Below, piece after piece: positions 1-10,129 of a stretch of DNA of 64,000 nucleotides. Source of the DNA: Actinopolyspora biskrensis (lineage in GTDB: Bacteria > Actinomycetota > Actinomycetes > Mycobacteriales > Pseudonocardiaceae); NCBI RefSeq assembly GCF_013408175.1, contig NZ_JACBYW010000010.1, positions 22,496 through 86,495 of the forward strand, given 5' to 3'. Below the pieces are notes generated by a model. That model did not search any database and was not told the origin of the DNA. It saw nothing but the letters and a program-made list of their open reading frames with translations. Numbering within the stretch: position 1 is the stretch's first letter; every line of letters begins with the position of its first letter. A program made the translations under genes and the position numbers.

Positions 1-410
1 TCGTGATGGGCTCGACCGGTATGACGATCGCGCTGGCGATCACCGGGTGGGCGTTCAGCTACGCCGAGGTCAGCGGCGACCAGGCCAACCTGCCGTTCGC
101 CTGGGGCGTGGTGGCGCTGCTCTCCGCCAGTACCTTCGTGTTCTGCTTCGCCGCTTCCTGGGGTGTCGTGATGTGGGTGCTGCTCGGCGAGATGTTCCCG
201 CCCCGCATCCGTGCCGCGGCGCTCGCCATCGGCACCGCCACGAACTGGGTGGCGAACTGGTTGGTCACCGTGACGTTCCCGAGCATGAACGCCTGGAACC
301 TCCCGGCGACCTACTTCATCTACGCGGCGTTCGCGTTGATCTCGCTGTTCTTCGTGGTGCGCTACCTCAAGGAGACCAAGGGGCGCTCGCTGGAGGAGAT
401 GGGCAGCTGA
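1..410 (+). CDS. Sugar porter family MFS transporter, C-terminal fragment (cut by window edge)
   Basis: Only the last ~136 codons are visible; the gene begins outside the window. The fragment shows hydrophobic segments of the last transmembrane helices and ends with KETKGRSLEEM, a variant of the PETKG motif that closes the last helix of sugar-porter MFS proteins. An internal GEMFPPRIR loop matches the conserved E-x(6)-R signature between helices of the C-terminal half. The product is therefore a cytoplasmic-membrane sugar/proton symporter of the xylose/glucose porter type. The substrate cannot be read from this piece. The stop is TGA at 408-410. Confidence 0.85.
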   Translation, partial: VMGSTGMTIALAITGWAFSYAEVSGDQANLPFAWGVVALLSASTFVFCFAASWGVVMWVLLGEMFPPRIRAAALAIGTATNWVANWLVTVTFPSMNAWNLPATYFIYAAFALISLFFVVRYLKETKGRSLEEMGS

Positions 411-448
411 TCGGAGCCGTCCGCTCGTTCTCGCCGGAGTGCTCGGCC

Positions 449-560
449 GGCGGAACCTCCCGCCGGCTTCACCGCGGGAGGCGCGATGCCGAGCGGGTAC
501 GAGGTCCGGGCCGAGCCGGGGCCTCGTTACCCGCGGCAGCGCACATCGGGAGGGGCGTCG
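449..560 (+). repeat. Degenerate copy of dispersed intergenic repeat (copy A)
   Basis: This stretch between the transporter and the Uma2 remnant begins with GCGGAACCTCCCGCCGG, the same opening as the better repeat copies at 6613, 15758 and (inverted) 23751. The rest is more diverged. It holds no gene. Assignment to the family rests on the opening motif and on its intergenic position. Confidence 0.35.
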
Positions 561-611
561 CCCGCCGCGACGCCCCTCGCTTCGCCGGGGCGGACGGATC
601 CGTGAGTCGGT

Positions 612-1012
612 TCAGTCTCGCGTGTTCATCCGTCCGTACTTCTCGAAGGCGACGTAGTCGGTCAGCTCGTCCCGGCCCAGGTTGACCCGCTCGAACGAGC
701 GCAGCACCCGCATCCCGCGGCGGTCCTCGAGCAGCCCGGCCGGGTCGAAAGGGAGCGGGAACGGCTCCTGTGCTTCGAATGTCGAGTCCGCCGGGGCTTT
801 GTGCACGTCGTAAGCGCCGTCGTCACCGAGCCGCAGCAGTACGACCCCGGCGTGGCCCCTGGTGCGGGAGACCTCCACGCGCATGAAGCACTCGGTGCCC
901 GTCTCGGCGCACGTGGCGGGTTCGTCGATCCGGTCGGCGAGATCGGGGTCCAGACACAGTGCAGCTCGACGAGTGGGTCGAACGCTCCGGTGTCGTAGGC
1001 AGGTGCGGCCAC
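612..1012 (-). pseudogene. Uma2-type (PD-(D/E)XK-like) protein remnant, frameshifted
   Basis: The C-terminal two thirds, in the frame ending at 612, read DRIDEPATCAETG, then RVEVSR, then VVLLRLGDDGAYDV and FPLPFDPAGL. This resembles the last half of actinobacterial Uma2-family proteins (pattern DR-x-KPALYAEAG then WRVE). A plausible N-terminal stretch starting MAAPAYDTGAFDPL lies in a different minus-strand frame (start 1012), so the two halves are separated by a frameshift near 940-950. The upstream half of the domain is missing: typical members are about 190 residues. I read it as a decayed fragment. Without alignment I cannot exclude an intact short protein of unknown function. Confidence 0.45.
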
Positions 1013-1192
1013 AGGTACCCCCTTCGGCCACCGCGGTGCTCATGCCCGAGACCGCCGCGAGCGATCGGCCGCGTGGGCCACCGCGCCGATCTCTCACCCC
1101 ACCGGGGAGCAGCGTGATTCGGTCACCGGCCGCGCTCCGGCTGCCCGCCTCTCCGGCCGGGGTCGTTTCGCGGACACCGCTCCCGAGCACGA

Positions 1193-1230
1193 AACGGGGC
1201 CGGACTCCCGAGTGGGAATCCGGCCCCGTT
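1193..1230. terminator. Strong hairpin, terminator candidate
   Basis: A 12-bp perfect stem (AACGGGGCCGGA paired with TCCGGCCCCGTT) continues after one mismatch into a further 4-bp stem with a GAGT loop. It lies 60 bp beyond the stop of the minus-strand Fe-S reductase gene (ends 1293) and between it and the Uma2 remnant. No long U-tract follows, which is usual for actinobacterial terminators. Confidence 0.7.
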
Positions 1231-1292
1231 CGTCGAACCGTCGCCGCTTTCCGAACGGGCGGCGCGGGACCGCAGCCGCTCGGCGCCAGCGG

Positions 1293-3560
1293 TCAGCCGC
1301 TCGTCTCGGCGTTCGCGGTGACCCCGTCCGAGCCCTGGTCGTCGTCCCCGGGGCCGTCGCCGTTCGCGTCGGAACCACTGTCACCGCGCTTGACGGACTG
1401 CAGCAGCAGCTGCGCCACGTCGACGACCTCGACGTCCTCCGAGGCGGTCTGCTCGTTCTGCCGCGTGGTCACCCCGTCGGTGAGCATGACCTTGCAGAAC
1501 GGGCAGCCGGTGGCAACCTTCGACGGTGCCGTGCCCAGTGCCTCGTCCACGCGGTCGAGGTTGATCCGCTTGCCCGTGCGTTCCTCCATCCACATCCGGG
1601 CACCACCGGCTCCGCAGCACATCGCGCGGTCCGCGTGCCTGGGCATCTCGCGGAACGAGGCCCCGGAGGCGTTGACCAGGTCACGCGGGGGTTCGTAGAC
1701 CTTGTTGTGCCTGCCGATGTAGCACGGGTCGTGGTAGGTGACGTCCTCGGTGACCGGGGCGACCGGGACCAGCCGCTTCTCCCGCACCAGCCTGTTGAGC
1801 AGCTGGGTGTGGTGCACCACCTCGTAGTTGCCGCCGAGCTGCCCGTACTCGTTGGCCAGGCTGTTGAAGCAGTGCGCGCAGGTGGCGACGATCTTGCGCT
1901 TGCTGGGCTCGCGCCCCTCGAACACGGAGTTCAGCGTCTCCACGTTCTGCTCGGCCAACATCTGGAAGAGGAACTCGTTGCCCGCGCGCCGGGCCGGATC
2001 GCCGGTGCAGCCCTCCTCCGGGCCGAGCACGGTGTACTTCACGCCCGCGATGTGGAGCAGCTCGGCGACGGCCTTGGTGGTCTTCTTCGCGCGGTCCTCG
2101 AACGCGCCCGCGCAGCCGACCCAGAACAGGTACTCGACGTCCTCGTCCAGCTCACCGTCGAAGACCGGCACCTCGAAGTCGAGCTCCTCGGCCCAGGCCA
2201 GCCGGTCCTTGTTGTTCTGACCCCACGGATTGCCCTTGTTCTCCAGGTTCTTGAACATCCCGCCGAGCTCGGTGGGGAAGTTCGACTCGATCATCACCTG
2301 GTAGCGCCGCATGTCGACGATGTGGTCGACGTGCTCGATGTCCACCGGGCACTGCTCGACGCAGGCGCCGCAGCTGGTGCAGGCCCACAGCACCTCGGGG
2401 TCGATGATGCCTGCTTCCTCGGGGCCGCCGACCAGCGGACGCTCCGACTCGGCCAGGGCCAGCGCGTCGATCCTCTCCTTGCGCTGTTCGGCGTCGTCGC
2501 CGGTGAGGCCGACCTCGTCGCCGGCCATGTCCTTCTTGCCGCCCTCCAGCAGGTACGGCGCCTTGGCGTAGGCGTGCTCGCGCAGGCTGGTGATCAGCAT
2601 CTTCGGGGAGAGCGGCTTGGCCGTGTTCCAGGCGGGGCACTGGTCCTGGCACCGCCCGCACTCGGTGCAGGTGGTGAAGTCCAGCCAGCCCTTCCAGGAG
2701 AAGTCCTCGACGCTGCCCGCCCCGAAGGTGTCGTTGTCCGGGTCGGCCTGCTCGAAGTCTATCGGTTCGCCGTTGCTCATCATCGGCTTCAGCGCGCCGA
2801 GCGCGGTGCGCTCCGGGTCCCGCTTGAAGTAGATGTTGAAGAACGCGGTGAACCGGTGCCAGGCCACGCCCATGGTGATGTTCGAGGCGATGACGATGAC
2901 CCAGATCATCGCCGAGAGGATCTTGAACGCGGCGAACAGCGACACCGCGAACGCGCTCGCGGGCAGGACGCTGCCGAGCGCGAAGCTGATCGGTGCCGAC
3001 CACACCGGGGCGTGGAAGAGGTCGGAGGAGACCTTGAAGGAGCGCAGGCCCATGATGCCGACGCCCTCCAGGACGACGACGGCTTCGACGAAGTAGGCCT
3101 GCCAGAAGTTGGATCCGGCGAACCGGGAGACGCGTCCGGCGCGGCGGGGGTGGTTGAGCTGGCGTACCGCGCTGAGCCAGATCCCTCCGAGGATCGTGGT
3201 CACACCGAGGACCTCGATCAGCAGGTTCCACGGGCCGAACGACCCGAGCCAGGGGATCTCGAAGGGCGCGTGGAAGACTTCGCCGTAGGCGACGAGTACG
3301 CTGAGACTGAGTCCGCCGAAGCCCACCATGACGAACCAGTGGGCGATCCCCACGTGGCTCTTCTTGAGCATCTTGGTGTGCCCGAGGACTTCCTTGATCA
3401 TGTTGCTGAACCGGGCGCCGAACGGCCCCTTGCGGTTCGGGTCCGGTTGTCCGAGCCGGATGGAGGAGATCATCCGGCGAACCGTCCTGACCACCATGAC
3501 CACCGCGACGACGGTCACGGCAAGACAGATCAGGCCCAGGACGAGCTGTAGGGCTACCAT
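1293..3560 (-). CDS. Membrane-bound (Fe-S) heterodisulfide-reductase-like oxidoreductase
   Basis: The 755-residue protein has about five hydrophobic helices in residues 1-250. Two 4Fe-4S ferredoxin motifs follow, CTECGRCQDQCP (near 295) and CTSCGACVEQCP (near 390). Two cysteine-rich CCG-type domains come next, with WVGCAG, CAHCFNS, YHDPCYIGR and CCGAGG. This architecture matches actinobacterial Fe-S reductases such as Rv0338c of M. tuberculosis. They are thought to pass electrons from dehydrogenases, probably acyl-CoA dehydrogenase/ETF, to the quinone pool; the partner is inference. The C-terminal tail is acidic and Gly/Asp/Ser rich. The start is the ATG at 3560, preceded by a purine-rich GGAGGCC. 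It is monocistronic, with a palindromic operator candidate about 47 bp upstream. Confidence 0.9.
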   Translation of the reverse strand: MVALQLVLGLICLAVTVVAVVMVVRTVRRMISSIRLGQPDPNRKGPFGARFSNMIKEVLGHTKMLKKSHVGIAHWFVMVGFGGLSLSVLVAYGEVFHAPFEIPWLGSFGPWNLLIEVLGVTTILGGIWLSAVRQLNHPRRAGRVSRFAGSNFWQAYFVEAVVVLEGVGIMGLRSFKVSSDLFHAPVWSAPISFALGSVLPASAFAVSLFAAFKILSAMIWVIVIASNITMGVAWHRFTAFFNIYFKRDPERTALGALKPMMSNGEPIDFEQADPDNDTFGAGSVEDFSWKGWLDFTTCTECGRCQDQCPAWNTAKPLSPKMLITSLREHAYAKAPYLLEGGKKDMAGDEVGLTGDDAEQRKERIDALALAESERPLVGGPEEAGIIDPEVLWACTSCGACVEQCPVDIEHVDHIVDMRRYQVMIESNFPTELGGMFKNLENKGNPWGQNNKDRLAWAEELDFEVPVFDGELDEDVEYLFWVGCAGAFEDRAKKTTKAVAELLHIAGVKYTVLGPEEGCTGDPARRAGNEFLFQMLAEQNVETLNSVFEGREPSKRKIVATCAHCFNSLANEYGQLGGNYEVVHHTQLLNRLVREKRLVPVAPVTEDVTYHDPCYIGRHNKVYEPPRDLVNASGASFREMPRHADRAMCCGAGGARMWMEERTGKRINLDRVDEALGTAPSKVATGCPFCKVMLTDGVTTRQNEQTASEDVEVVDVAQLLLQSVKRGDSGSDANGDGPGDDDQGSDGVTANAETSG

Positions 3561-3606
3561 GCTCGTGGCCTCCTGTTCGCGGGTTTGAGCGCCGAGCGTA
3601 ACCCAT

Positions 3607-3622
3607 GTTACTGGTCGGTAAC
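3607..3622. promoter_or_regulatory. Palindromic operator candidate upstream of the Fe-S reductase
   Basis: GTTACTGGTCGGTAAC is a near-perfect palindrome of the form GTTAC-YGRYCR-GTAAC. It lies 47 bp upstream of the minus-strand start at 3560. Sites of the TTAC...GTAA type are typical of TetR-family regulators of lipid metabolism in actinobacteria. That link is general knowledge, and no regulator is encoded next to it. Confidence 0.45.
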
Positions 3623-4023
3623 CATTGGGGTTTCCGCTCGTGGTGGAAACAGCCGGTGATTGTGCGGAACGCTATCGCGAAAAACCGGTCGGGCAACAGT
3701 TCGGCGTTCCGGTCTCGGGCGATTCGGAGGTGTTCCACGGGGGGCCGCCTGCCGGGCACCGCTGTCGTTCGCCCCCGTGAGGACGGTTTCGCCCCCGGGG
3801 ACGGCCTTCGACGGGCACCGCTCGCACCTCGCTCGCGCCGGGTGCGATTTTCACCACGTCGGGTCCGCCCCCGCCTGTCCGGGGGGTGGGGGCGCGTTCT
3901 GCGGTCCTGCGGCGGTGCCGCCGCGGGAAGCGGCTCGGTATGGTGGGCCCAACCCCTCGTGGGTGACCTTTCGGCGCCCGGTTTCTCCGGCGGTGTCGCC
4001 GCCGTTTCCGGTTTGGGGGAGCG
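3623..4023. other. Intergenic region without a gene
   Basis: These ~400 bp separate the divergently transcribed Fe-S reductase and DUF1707 genes. The open frames here have no start/RBS logic and no recognisable domain. Apart from the operator at 3607-3622 and the presumed promoter of the 4024 gene, I see nothing. Confidence 0.5.
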
Positions 4024-4500
4024 ATGGCCGAACCCGACGATTCGATCATGCGGGCTTCCGACGCCGACCGTGAAACGGCGGTGGAAAGGCTGCGTGGCGC
4101 GCTGAACGAGGGCAGATTGGACATCGCCGAGTTCGACGAGCGCGTCCGGCGCGCCTACGCGGCCGTGACCTGGGGAGAACTCCGGCCGCTCACGGAGGAT
4201 CTGCCCGCCTCGTCCGCGGTGGCCGAGCAGGGCTCGGCACCCGCCCGGAAGGGGAGGGACCGGAAGCTCGGCAAGGAGTGGCGCGACTGGGCGGGCACGT
4301 CCTTCGTCCTGGTCGGCATCTGGGGGATGACCTCCCTGCTGTCCGGTGACCTCCAGTGCTTCTGGCCGGCCATACCGATGGGCATCTGGGCGCTCGTCCT
4401 GATGGCCGGGATGTTCTTCGGTTTCGGCGGCGCGGACCCCGCCGAGGACGCCGACTCCGACGACGAGGAAGGCCCCTTCGGCGGTACGACTCGCCGTTGA
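4024..4500 (+). CDS. DUF1707 (SHOCT-like) domain protein with two transmembrane helices
   Basis: Residues 9-60 carry the DUF1707 signature: MRASDADRE, then RLRGALNEGRL, then FDERV, AYAAVTWGEL and LTEDLP. It is followed by a charged linker and two hydrophobic segments (about 95-112 and 118-135) and an acidic tail. DUF1707 proteins are small actinobacterial membrane proteins of unknown role; the N-terminal domain is predicted to be cytoplasmic. The start is ATG 4024, with GGGGGAG a few bases upstream. It appears monocistronic. Confidence 0.85.
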   Translation: MAEPDDSIMRASDADRETAVERLRGALNEGRLDIAEFDERVRRAYAAVTWGELRPLTEDLPASSAVAEQGSAPARKGRDRKLGKEWRDWAGTSFVLVGIWGMTSLLSGDLQCFWPAIPMGIWALVLMAGMFFGFGGADPAEDADSDDEEGPFGGTTRR

Positions 4501-4588
4501 TCGAGGTATTCGGGCTGATCGGGATTTCCGGCCCGGTTCGCGCGGCGGTGCGCGATGTGTTCGACACGGCTGCCGGTGGAGGAGTACA

Positions 4589-4602
4589 TTCCAAATCTGG
4601 AA
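4589..4602. promoter_or_regulatory. Inverted repeat, operator candidate for the SMR-TetR operon
   Basis: TTCCA-AATC-TGGAA lies in an AT-rich stretch 64 bp upstream of the SMR start. It is the natural binding-site candidate for the TetR repressor encoded by the second gene of the operon. No experimental support is available from sequence alone. Confidence 0.4.
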
Positions 4603-4665
4603 CATCTGTTCAAATTTTGGTTGTTTCGTCGCCCACGCGGCGACGCGACGGTGCTCGGAGGCTTC

Positions 4666-4989
4666 GTGGTCTACATCGTGCTGGCGACGGCGATACTGTC
4701 GGAGGTGCTCGGGACGATCTCGCTGCGGTTCGTCGAAGGCCTGAGCAGGCCCCTTCCGCTCGCGCTGGTGGTGCTCGGCTACGGCTCGGCGTTCGTGGCG
4801 CTGTCCAAAGTCCTCAAGATGGGCATCCCCGTGGGGGCGGCCTACGCGATCTGGGCCGGTGTCGGCGTCGCCCTCGTGGCGCTCATCGGCGCGGTCTTCC
4901 TGAACGAGACCATGACACTCGTCCAACTGATGGGAGTGCTGCTGATCATCGGTGGCGTGGTCGCGCTGGAGGCCGGAGGAGCACATTGA
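4666..4989 (+). CDS. Small multidrug resistance (SMR/EmrE-type) efflux protein
   Basis: The GTG at 4666 is chosen because GGAGG lies at 4657-4661, and because the resulting 107-residue protein has the exact length of the SMR family. It has four hydrophobic helices. The invariant helix-1 glutamate is present in ATAILSEVLGT. AYAIWAGVG and FLNE in helices 3-4 are also family hallmarks. The product is a dimeric drug/proton antiporter of the inner membrane. The stop overlaps the TTG start of the TetR gene, so the two are translationally coupled. Confidence 0.92.
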   Translation: MVYIVLATAILSEVLGTISLRFVEGLSRPLPLALVVLGYGSAFVALSKVLKMGIPVGAAYAIWAGVGVALVALIGAVFLNETMTLVQLMGVLLIIGGVVALEAGGAH

Positions 4990-5576
4990 CCGACACCGAG
5001 AGTCCGGGCGAGCGGTCCGACGGACGCCGTGCCAAGGGCGAGCGCAGACGGCGCGCGATCATCGACGCCACGCTGCGCGTGGTCGAGCGGGACGGCATCG
5101 CGGGGGTGAGCCACCGCAACATCGCCCGCGAGGCGGAGATCCCGCCCGCTTCGATCATCTACTACTTCGACAGCATCGACGGGGTCCTGGTGGCGACCCT
5201 GCTGGAGAGCTGCGAAACGATGATCTCCGAGCTGCGTCGGTCGACCGAGGACGCCGCCGACGACCCGGAGCGGTGGGTGACCGCCACGGCCGAGATGCTG
5301 TCCGGGATGGTGCGGGACCACCGCGGGCGGACGCTGGCCGAGTACGAGCTCTACCTGCTCGCCGCCCGCAGGCCTGCGCTGCGGCCTGCGGCCCGGCGCT
5401 GGATGGAGGTCACGGCGGGCTACGTGCACGGCATCGGGGGCAGGGACTCCGGTGCCGTGCAGGCCATGCTCGCGGCCCTCGACGGTTTGTTGATGCAGGC
5501 GTTGATCGCCGAGCGACCCCCCGGCCCCGAGGTGTTCCGCCCGGCGCTGGCGGCCCTGGTGCGGCCACGGGAGTGA
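4986..5576 (+). CDS. TetR family transcriptional regulator
   Basis: The TTG at 4986 overlaps the TGA of the SMR gene (TTGA). It gives 196 residues. The N-terminal HTH spans about 15-65: RRRRAIIDATLRVV, then GIAGVSHRNIAREAEIP and SIIYYFDS, a classic TetR recognition helix. The C-terminal ligand-binding domain is helical, with LDGLLMQALI near the end. Because it is co-transcribed with an SMR pump, it probably represses the pump until a drug or cation binds. The likely operator is the inverted repeat at 4589-4602. Confidence 0.88.
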   Translation: MTDTESPGERSDGRRAKGERRRRAIIDATLRVVERDGIAGVSHRNIAREAEIPPASIIYYFDSIDGVLVATLLESCETMISELRRSTEDAADDPERWVTATAEMLSGMVRDHRGRTLAEYELYLLAARRPALRPAARRWMEVTAGYVHGIGGRDSGAVQAMLAALDGLLMQALIAERPPGPEVFRPALAALVRPRE

Positions 5577-5590
5577 GCGGTCCGCGGCCG

Positions 5591-5637
5591 CGCGGGCTCC
5601 GGCGACGTCTCGCGGGCTCCGGCGACGTCTCGCGGGC
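5591..5637 (+). repeat. Tandem 20-bp duplication
   Basis: CGCGGGCTCCGGCGACGTCT occurs twice head to tail (5591-5610 and 5611-5630), followed by a partial third copy (CGCGGGC). It lies between the convergent ends of the TetR gene and hisG. It could be a replication-slippage product. Confidence 0.8.
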
Positions 5638-5683
5638 ACGGCTCCGTGCCCCGAGGCGTCGGTGGCCGAGCGGCTCCGCGGGC

Positions 5684-6550
5684 CTAGAGACGGCAGGCCT
5701 CCAGGCGCGTGACCAGTATCTCGGTGGCTCCCACCTCGGCCAGCCGGTCCATCACGTCCTGGACGTCGGCGCGGGGGACCATGCTCCGGACCGCGACCAG
5801 GCCCGGTTCCGCGAGGTTGGACACGGTCGGCGACTCCTTGCCCGGGGTGATCGCGGTGGCCGTTTCGAGCGCGGACTTCGGGCAGTTGTAGTCCATGACC
5901 ACGAAGCTGCGCGCGTCGAGAACGCCGCGCAGGCGCTGCAGCAGCACCTGCACCGCCTGCTCCCGCTCCTCGGTGAGCGCCGTCTCCGAACCGCGCACGA
6001 GCACGGCCTGCGACCGCAGGATCGGCTCGCCCAGCGTGACCAGCCCGGCAGCGCGCAGGGAGGAACCGGTTTCGACCACATCGGCGATGGCCTCGGCCAG
6101 CCCCAGCTCGACGGCCGTTTCCACGGCCCCGTCCAGCTCCACGGTGTGGATCTTGATGCCGTACCGGTGCGCGGCCTGCTCGACCAGGCGGGGGAACGAG
6201 GTCGCGACCCGCTTGCCGTCCAGGTCCTCCACCGAGCGGACCGGGCCGTCGGCGGCGACGGCGAAGTAGAACTCGGAGCTGCCGAAACCGAGTGGCAGCA
6301 GCTCCTTCGTGCTCGCGGCCGTTCCCGCCCCGGCCAGCAGGTCCTGTCCTGTTATGCCGACGTCGAGCACTCCGGCGCCCACGTTGCGGGCGATGTCGCC
6401 GGCTCGCCAGAAGATGAACCGCACGTTGTTCGTCCGGTCCTCGGCGAACAGGGCCCGATGCTCGCGATGCAGCCGGTATCCCGCTTCGTCCAGCAGTTGG
6501 GTGGTCGGACCGTGCAGCGATCCCTTGTTCGGGACGGCGACGCGCAACAT
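5684..6550 (-). CDS. hisG: ATP phosphoribosyltransferase (long form)
   Basis: This is the first enzyme of histidine synthesis, condensing ATP with PRPP. The start is ATG 6550: it gives MLRVAVPNKG, and GAGG lies 6 nt upstream; an in-frame ATG at 6556 is too close to that site. The 288 residues include the catalytic domain (DVGITGQDLL, DGKRVATSFP, and the PRPP-loop region VVETGSSLRAAG). A C-terminal ACT-like regulatory domain ends ...ILVTRLEACRL. The length identifies the hexameric, histidine-inhibited long form. Oddly, hisE, which commonly precedes hisG in actinobacteria, is not next to it. Confidence 0.95.
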   Translation of the reverse strand: MLRVAVPNKGSLHGPTTQLLDEAGYRLHREHRALFAEDRTNNVRFIFWRAGDIARNVGAGVLDVGITGQDLLAGAGTAASTKELLPLGFGSSEFYFAVAADGPVRSVEDLDGKRVATSFPRLVEQAAHRYGIKIHTVELDGAVETAVELGLAEAIADVVETGSSLRAAGLVTLGEPILRSQAVLVRGSETALTEEREQAVQVLLQRLRGVLDARSFVVMDYNCPKSALETATAITPGKESPTVSNLAEPGLVAVRSMVPRADVQDVMDRLAEVGATEILVTRLEACRL

Positions 6551-6612
6551 CAGCATCCTCAAATACAGCCTGCTAGGACTTCGTCGGCTCGGTTGTCGTG
6601 GGCGGTCGCCGA

Positions 6613-6733
6613 GCGGAACCTCCAGCGGGCTCTCGTGAGCGGGTGTCCCGATGCCGGGACCGTCGCGAGAGCCCGTGCGGGAGACCCCGCGGCGGCGGCT
6701 GCTCGGGTGGTGCGTTTCAGCGCTGCCGGCGCC
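6613..6733 (+). repeat. Dispersed intergenic repeat (copy B)
   Basis: It opens with GCGGAACCTCCAGCGGGCTC and contains GAGACCCCGCGGCGG followed by CTCGGGTGGTGCGTTTCAG. Both blocks recur in the same order in copy D (15758) and, inverted, in copy E (23606-23751). It occupies the promoter-side gap upstream of hisG. The remaining ~250 bp of the gap up to 6982 hold no gene that I can support. Confidence 0.7.
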
Positions 6734-6982
6734 GAAGTGCGACCTCGGACAACCGAGTGAACACACCTGACGAAGCACTACTATGCCCTGGAACCACCAA
6801 TCCTAGTAGTGCGCTGTGGGGCGAGTTCGTTCGGCTGTTCGAGACCTCGCCCGTCCCTGTCCGCTCCCGGTGCTTCTCGGGGGAGTTCTCGGGGCGTGTC
6901 CGGGGTTTCGCCCGATTCCGCGCGGGTGGAACCGGCGTTAGCTTGATGGTGTCCGTATCGGCCCGCGGCGGAGGCGATGGTG

Positions 6983-7759
6983 ATGGTTCGTACGGGGTTG
7001 GCGGTGGGGGGTGCCGTGCTGGTTCTCCTGGGTGGTGCGGCCCTGACCTGGGGTGAGCCCTCCGAGACCCGCACGGCCGCTCTGCCGGGGGTGTCCACGG
7101 TCGAACTGGAGCGGGGAGCCGCTCGAGTGGAGATCGACCGCGAACCGGGGGTCGAGCCCACGATCCGCACCGAGCGGACCGGATGGGGCGGTTGGGGAGC
7201 GGACGGCGGAGCCTCGTACCGCCTGGACGAGGACCGGCTCGTGCTCGAACCGCGCTGCGGCTGGGGGTGCCGGGTGAACTACCGGGTCAGCCTTCCCGAG
7301 CGGGCACGGGTGACCGGGGAGCTCGAATCCGGGTCGTTGCGGGTCACCGGGATGTCCGCGACCGATGTCCGGGTGGGTTCCGGCGGCCTGCGGTTGCGCG
7401 ACGTCTCGGGAGGGGTCACCGCGAGCACCGGTTCCGGTGCCGTCGAGTTGGCCGATGTGGCCGGGCCCGTGGACGTGGACACCGGAAGTGGAACTGTCGA
7501 GGGCACGAATGTTCACTCCGAGGAAGTAACTACGCACACCAGTTCGGGTGGAATATCGCTGGACCTGTCCGATCCGAGGGCGGTGCGTGCCGATACGGGC
7601 AGTGGCGGCATCGAGTTGGAGGTCGCCGACAAGCCCTACAGGGTGGTCACCGACACCGGGAGCGGACGGACGGACGTCGAGGTCGAGCGGGATCGGGACG
7701 CGGGGAGTTCGTTGCGGTTGTCCACCGGAAGCGGTTCGATAGAGGTCGGTCCCCGGTAA
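6983..7759 (+). CDS. Secreted DUF4097-type beta-repeat protein
   Basis: I chose ATG 6983 because GGAGG at 6970-6974 is 8 nt upstream; ATG 6977 and GTG 6980 are too close to it. Residues 1-25 form a signal peptide (GLAVGGAVLVLLGGAAL). The rest is a repetitive, beta-rich region with many turns of the type STGSG, DTGSG, TSSGG (about residues 120-255), as in DUF4097/DUF4098 parallel beta-strand proteins. These are extracellular or membrane-anchored proteins of unknown function. It is flanked by the hisG and dnaK promoter regions and appears monocistronic. Confidence 0.8.
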   Translation: MVRTGLAVGGAVLVLLGGAALTWGEPSETRTAALPGVSTVELERGAARVEIDREPGVEPTIRTERTGWGGWGADGGASYRLDEDRLVLEPRCGWGCRVNYRVSLPERARVTGELESGSLRVTGMSATDVRVGSGGLRLRDVSGGVTASTGSGAVELADVAGPVDVDTGSGTVEGTNVHSEEVTTHTSSGGISLDLSDPRAVRADTGSGGIELEVADKPYRVVTDTGSGRTDVEVERDRDAGSSLRLSTGSGSIEVGPR

Positions 7760-8114
7760 ACCTCGATGACCCCGGTAAGCCTCGATGAGCGAGCAGGCGG
7801 TGCTTCCGCCGGCCGCCGAGCGAGACGCTCCGGCGGACTTCACCCTCACCCACGCGGCGCGCCGCTCCGGTCTCCTGGCGCGCCGAGTCGGGGACATCGC
7901 GAGGTGCCGAGCCTCACGTGCGGGCGCTCGGCCTGCCTCCCCACGCGGAACCTGCGCCGAGCTCCCCCGGGCAGGGGTGGGAAGAGCCCCTCGGAGGGGC
8001 CCGGGGACCCACTGAGTGCCGCTCGACTCTTCGGGAATATCTGTGCAGGTCACAGAGTTGTTGGAAGTGCGTCCGGAATGCACGCTGAAGGTCGTGCGTT
8101 GAGCGGGCAGGAAC
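7760..8114. other. Intergenic region upstream of the dnaK operator zone
   Basis: No supported gene lies here. The region is GC-rich at 7790-8010 and becomes less GC-rich near 8030-8110, where the dnaK promoter is expected. Confidence 0.5.
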
Positions 8115-8135
8115 CTTGAGCGTGCTCGACTCAAA
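8115..8135. promoter_or_regulatory. HAIR element 1 (HspR operator) upstream of dnaK
   Basis: CTTGAGC-N7-ACTCAAA matches the HspR-associated inverted repeat CTTGAGT-N7-ACTCAAG at 12 of 14 positions with the correct 7-bp spacer. HspR is encoded by the last gene of this same operon, so this is an autoregulatory site. Confidence 0.9.
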
Positions 8136-8170
8136 GCTGGTTTGACGAAACGGATGCTGTTTCGGTAAAA

Positions 8171-8191
8171 CTTGAGTCAGACAGGCTCAGG
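8171..8191. promoter_or_regulatory. HAIR element 2 (degenerate) upstream of dnaK
   Basis: CTTGAGT-N7-GCTCAGG has a perfect left arm and a right arm with two changes, again with a 7-bp spacer. It lies 56 bp downstream (start to start) of the first HAIR and 48 bp before the dnaK start, so HspR may bind both sites. Confidence 0.7.
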
Positions 8192-8239
8192 AGTTGTAAG
8201 TCCTGGCTGAGAAACCAACATTACTGGAGGAGACTTCCA

Positions 8240-10125
<1,886 letters not shown>

Positions 10126-10129
<4 letters not shown>

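Noticed and set aside
1212..3551. 779-codon plus-strand open frame opposite the Fe-S reductase
   Set aside because: It is the antisense shadow of a gene with clear ferredoxin and CCG motifs; its own sequence is low-complexity, rich in Val, Leu, Arg and His, with no domain.
2152..4986. 944-codon minus-strand open frame
   Set aside because: It crosses three confidently identified genes in another frame and is Arg/Pro/His-rich, typical of high-GC shadow frames.
7795..7990. Further copy of the dispersed repeat upstream of dnaK
   Set aside because: It shares GC-rich words but not the ordered blocks of copies B, D and E.
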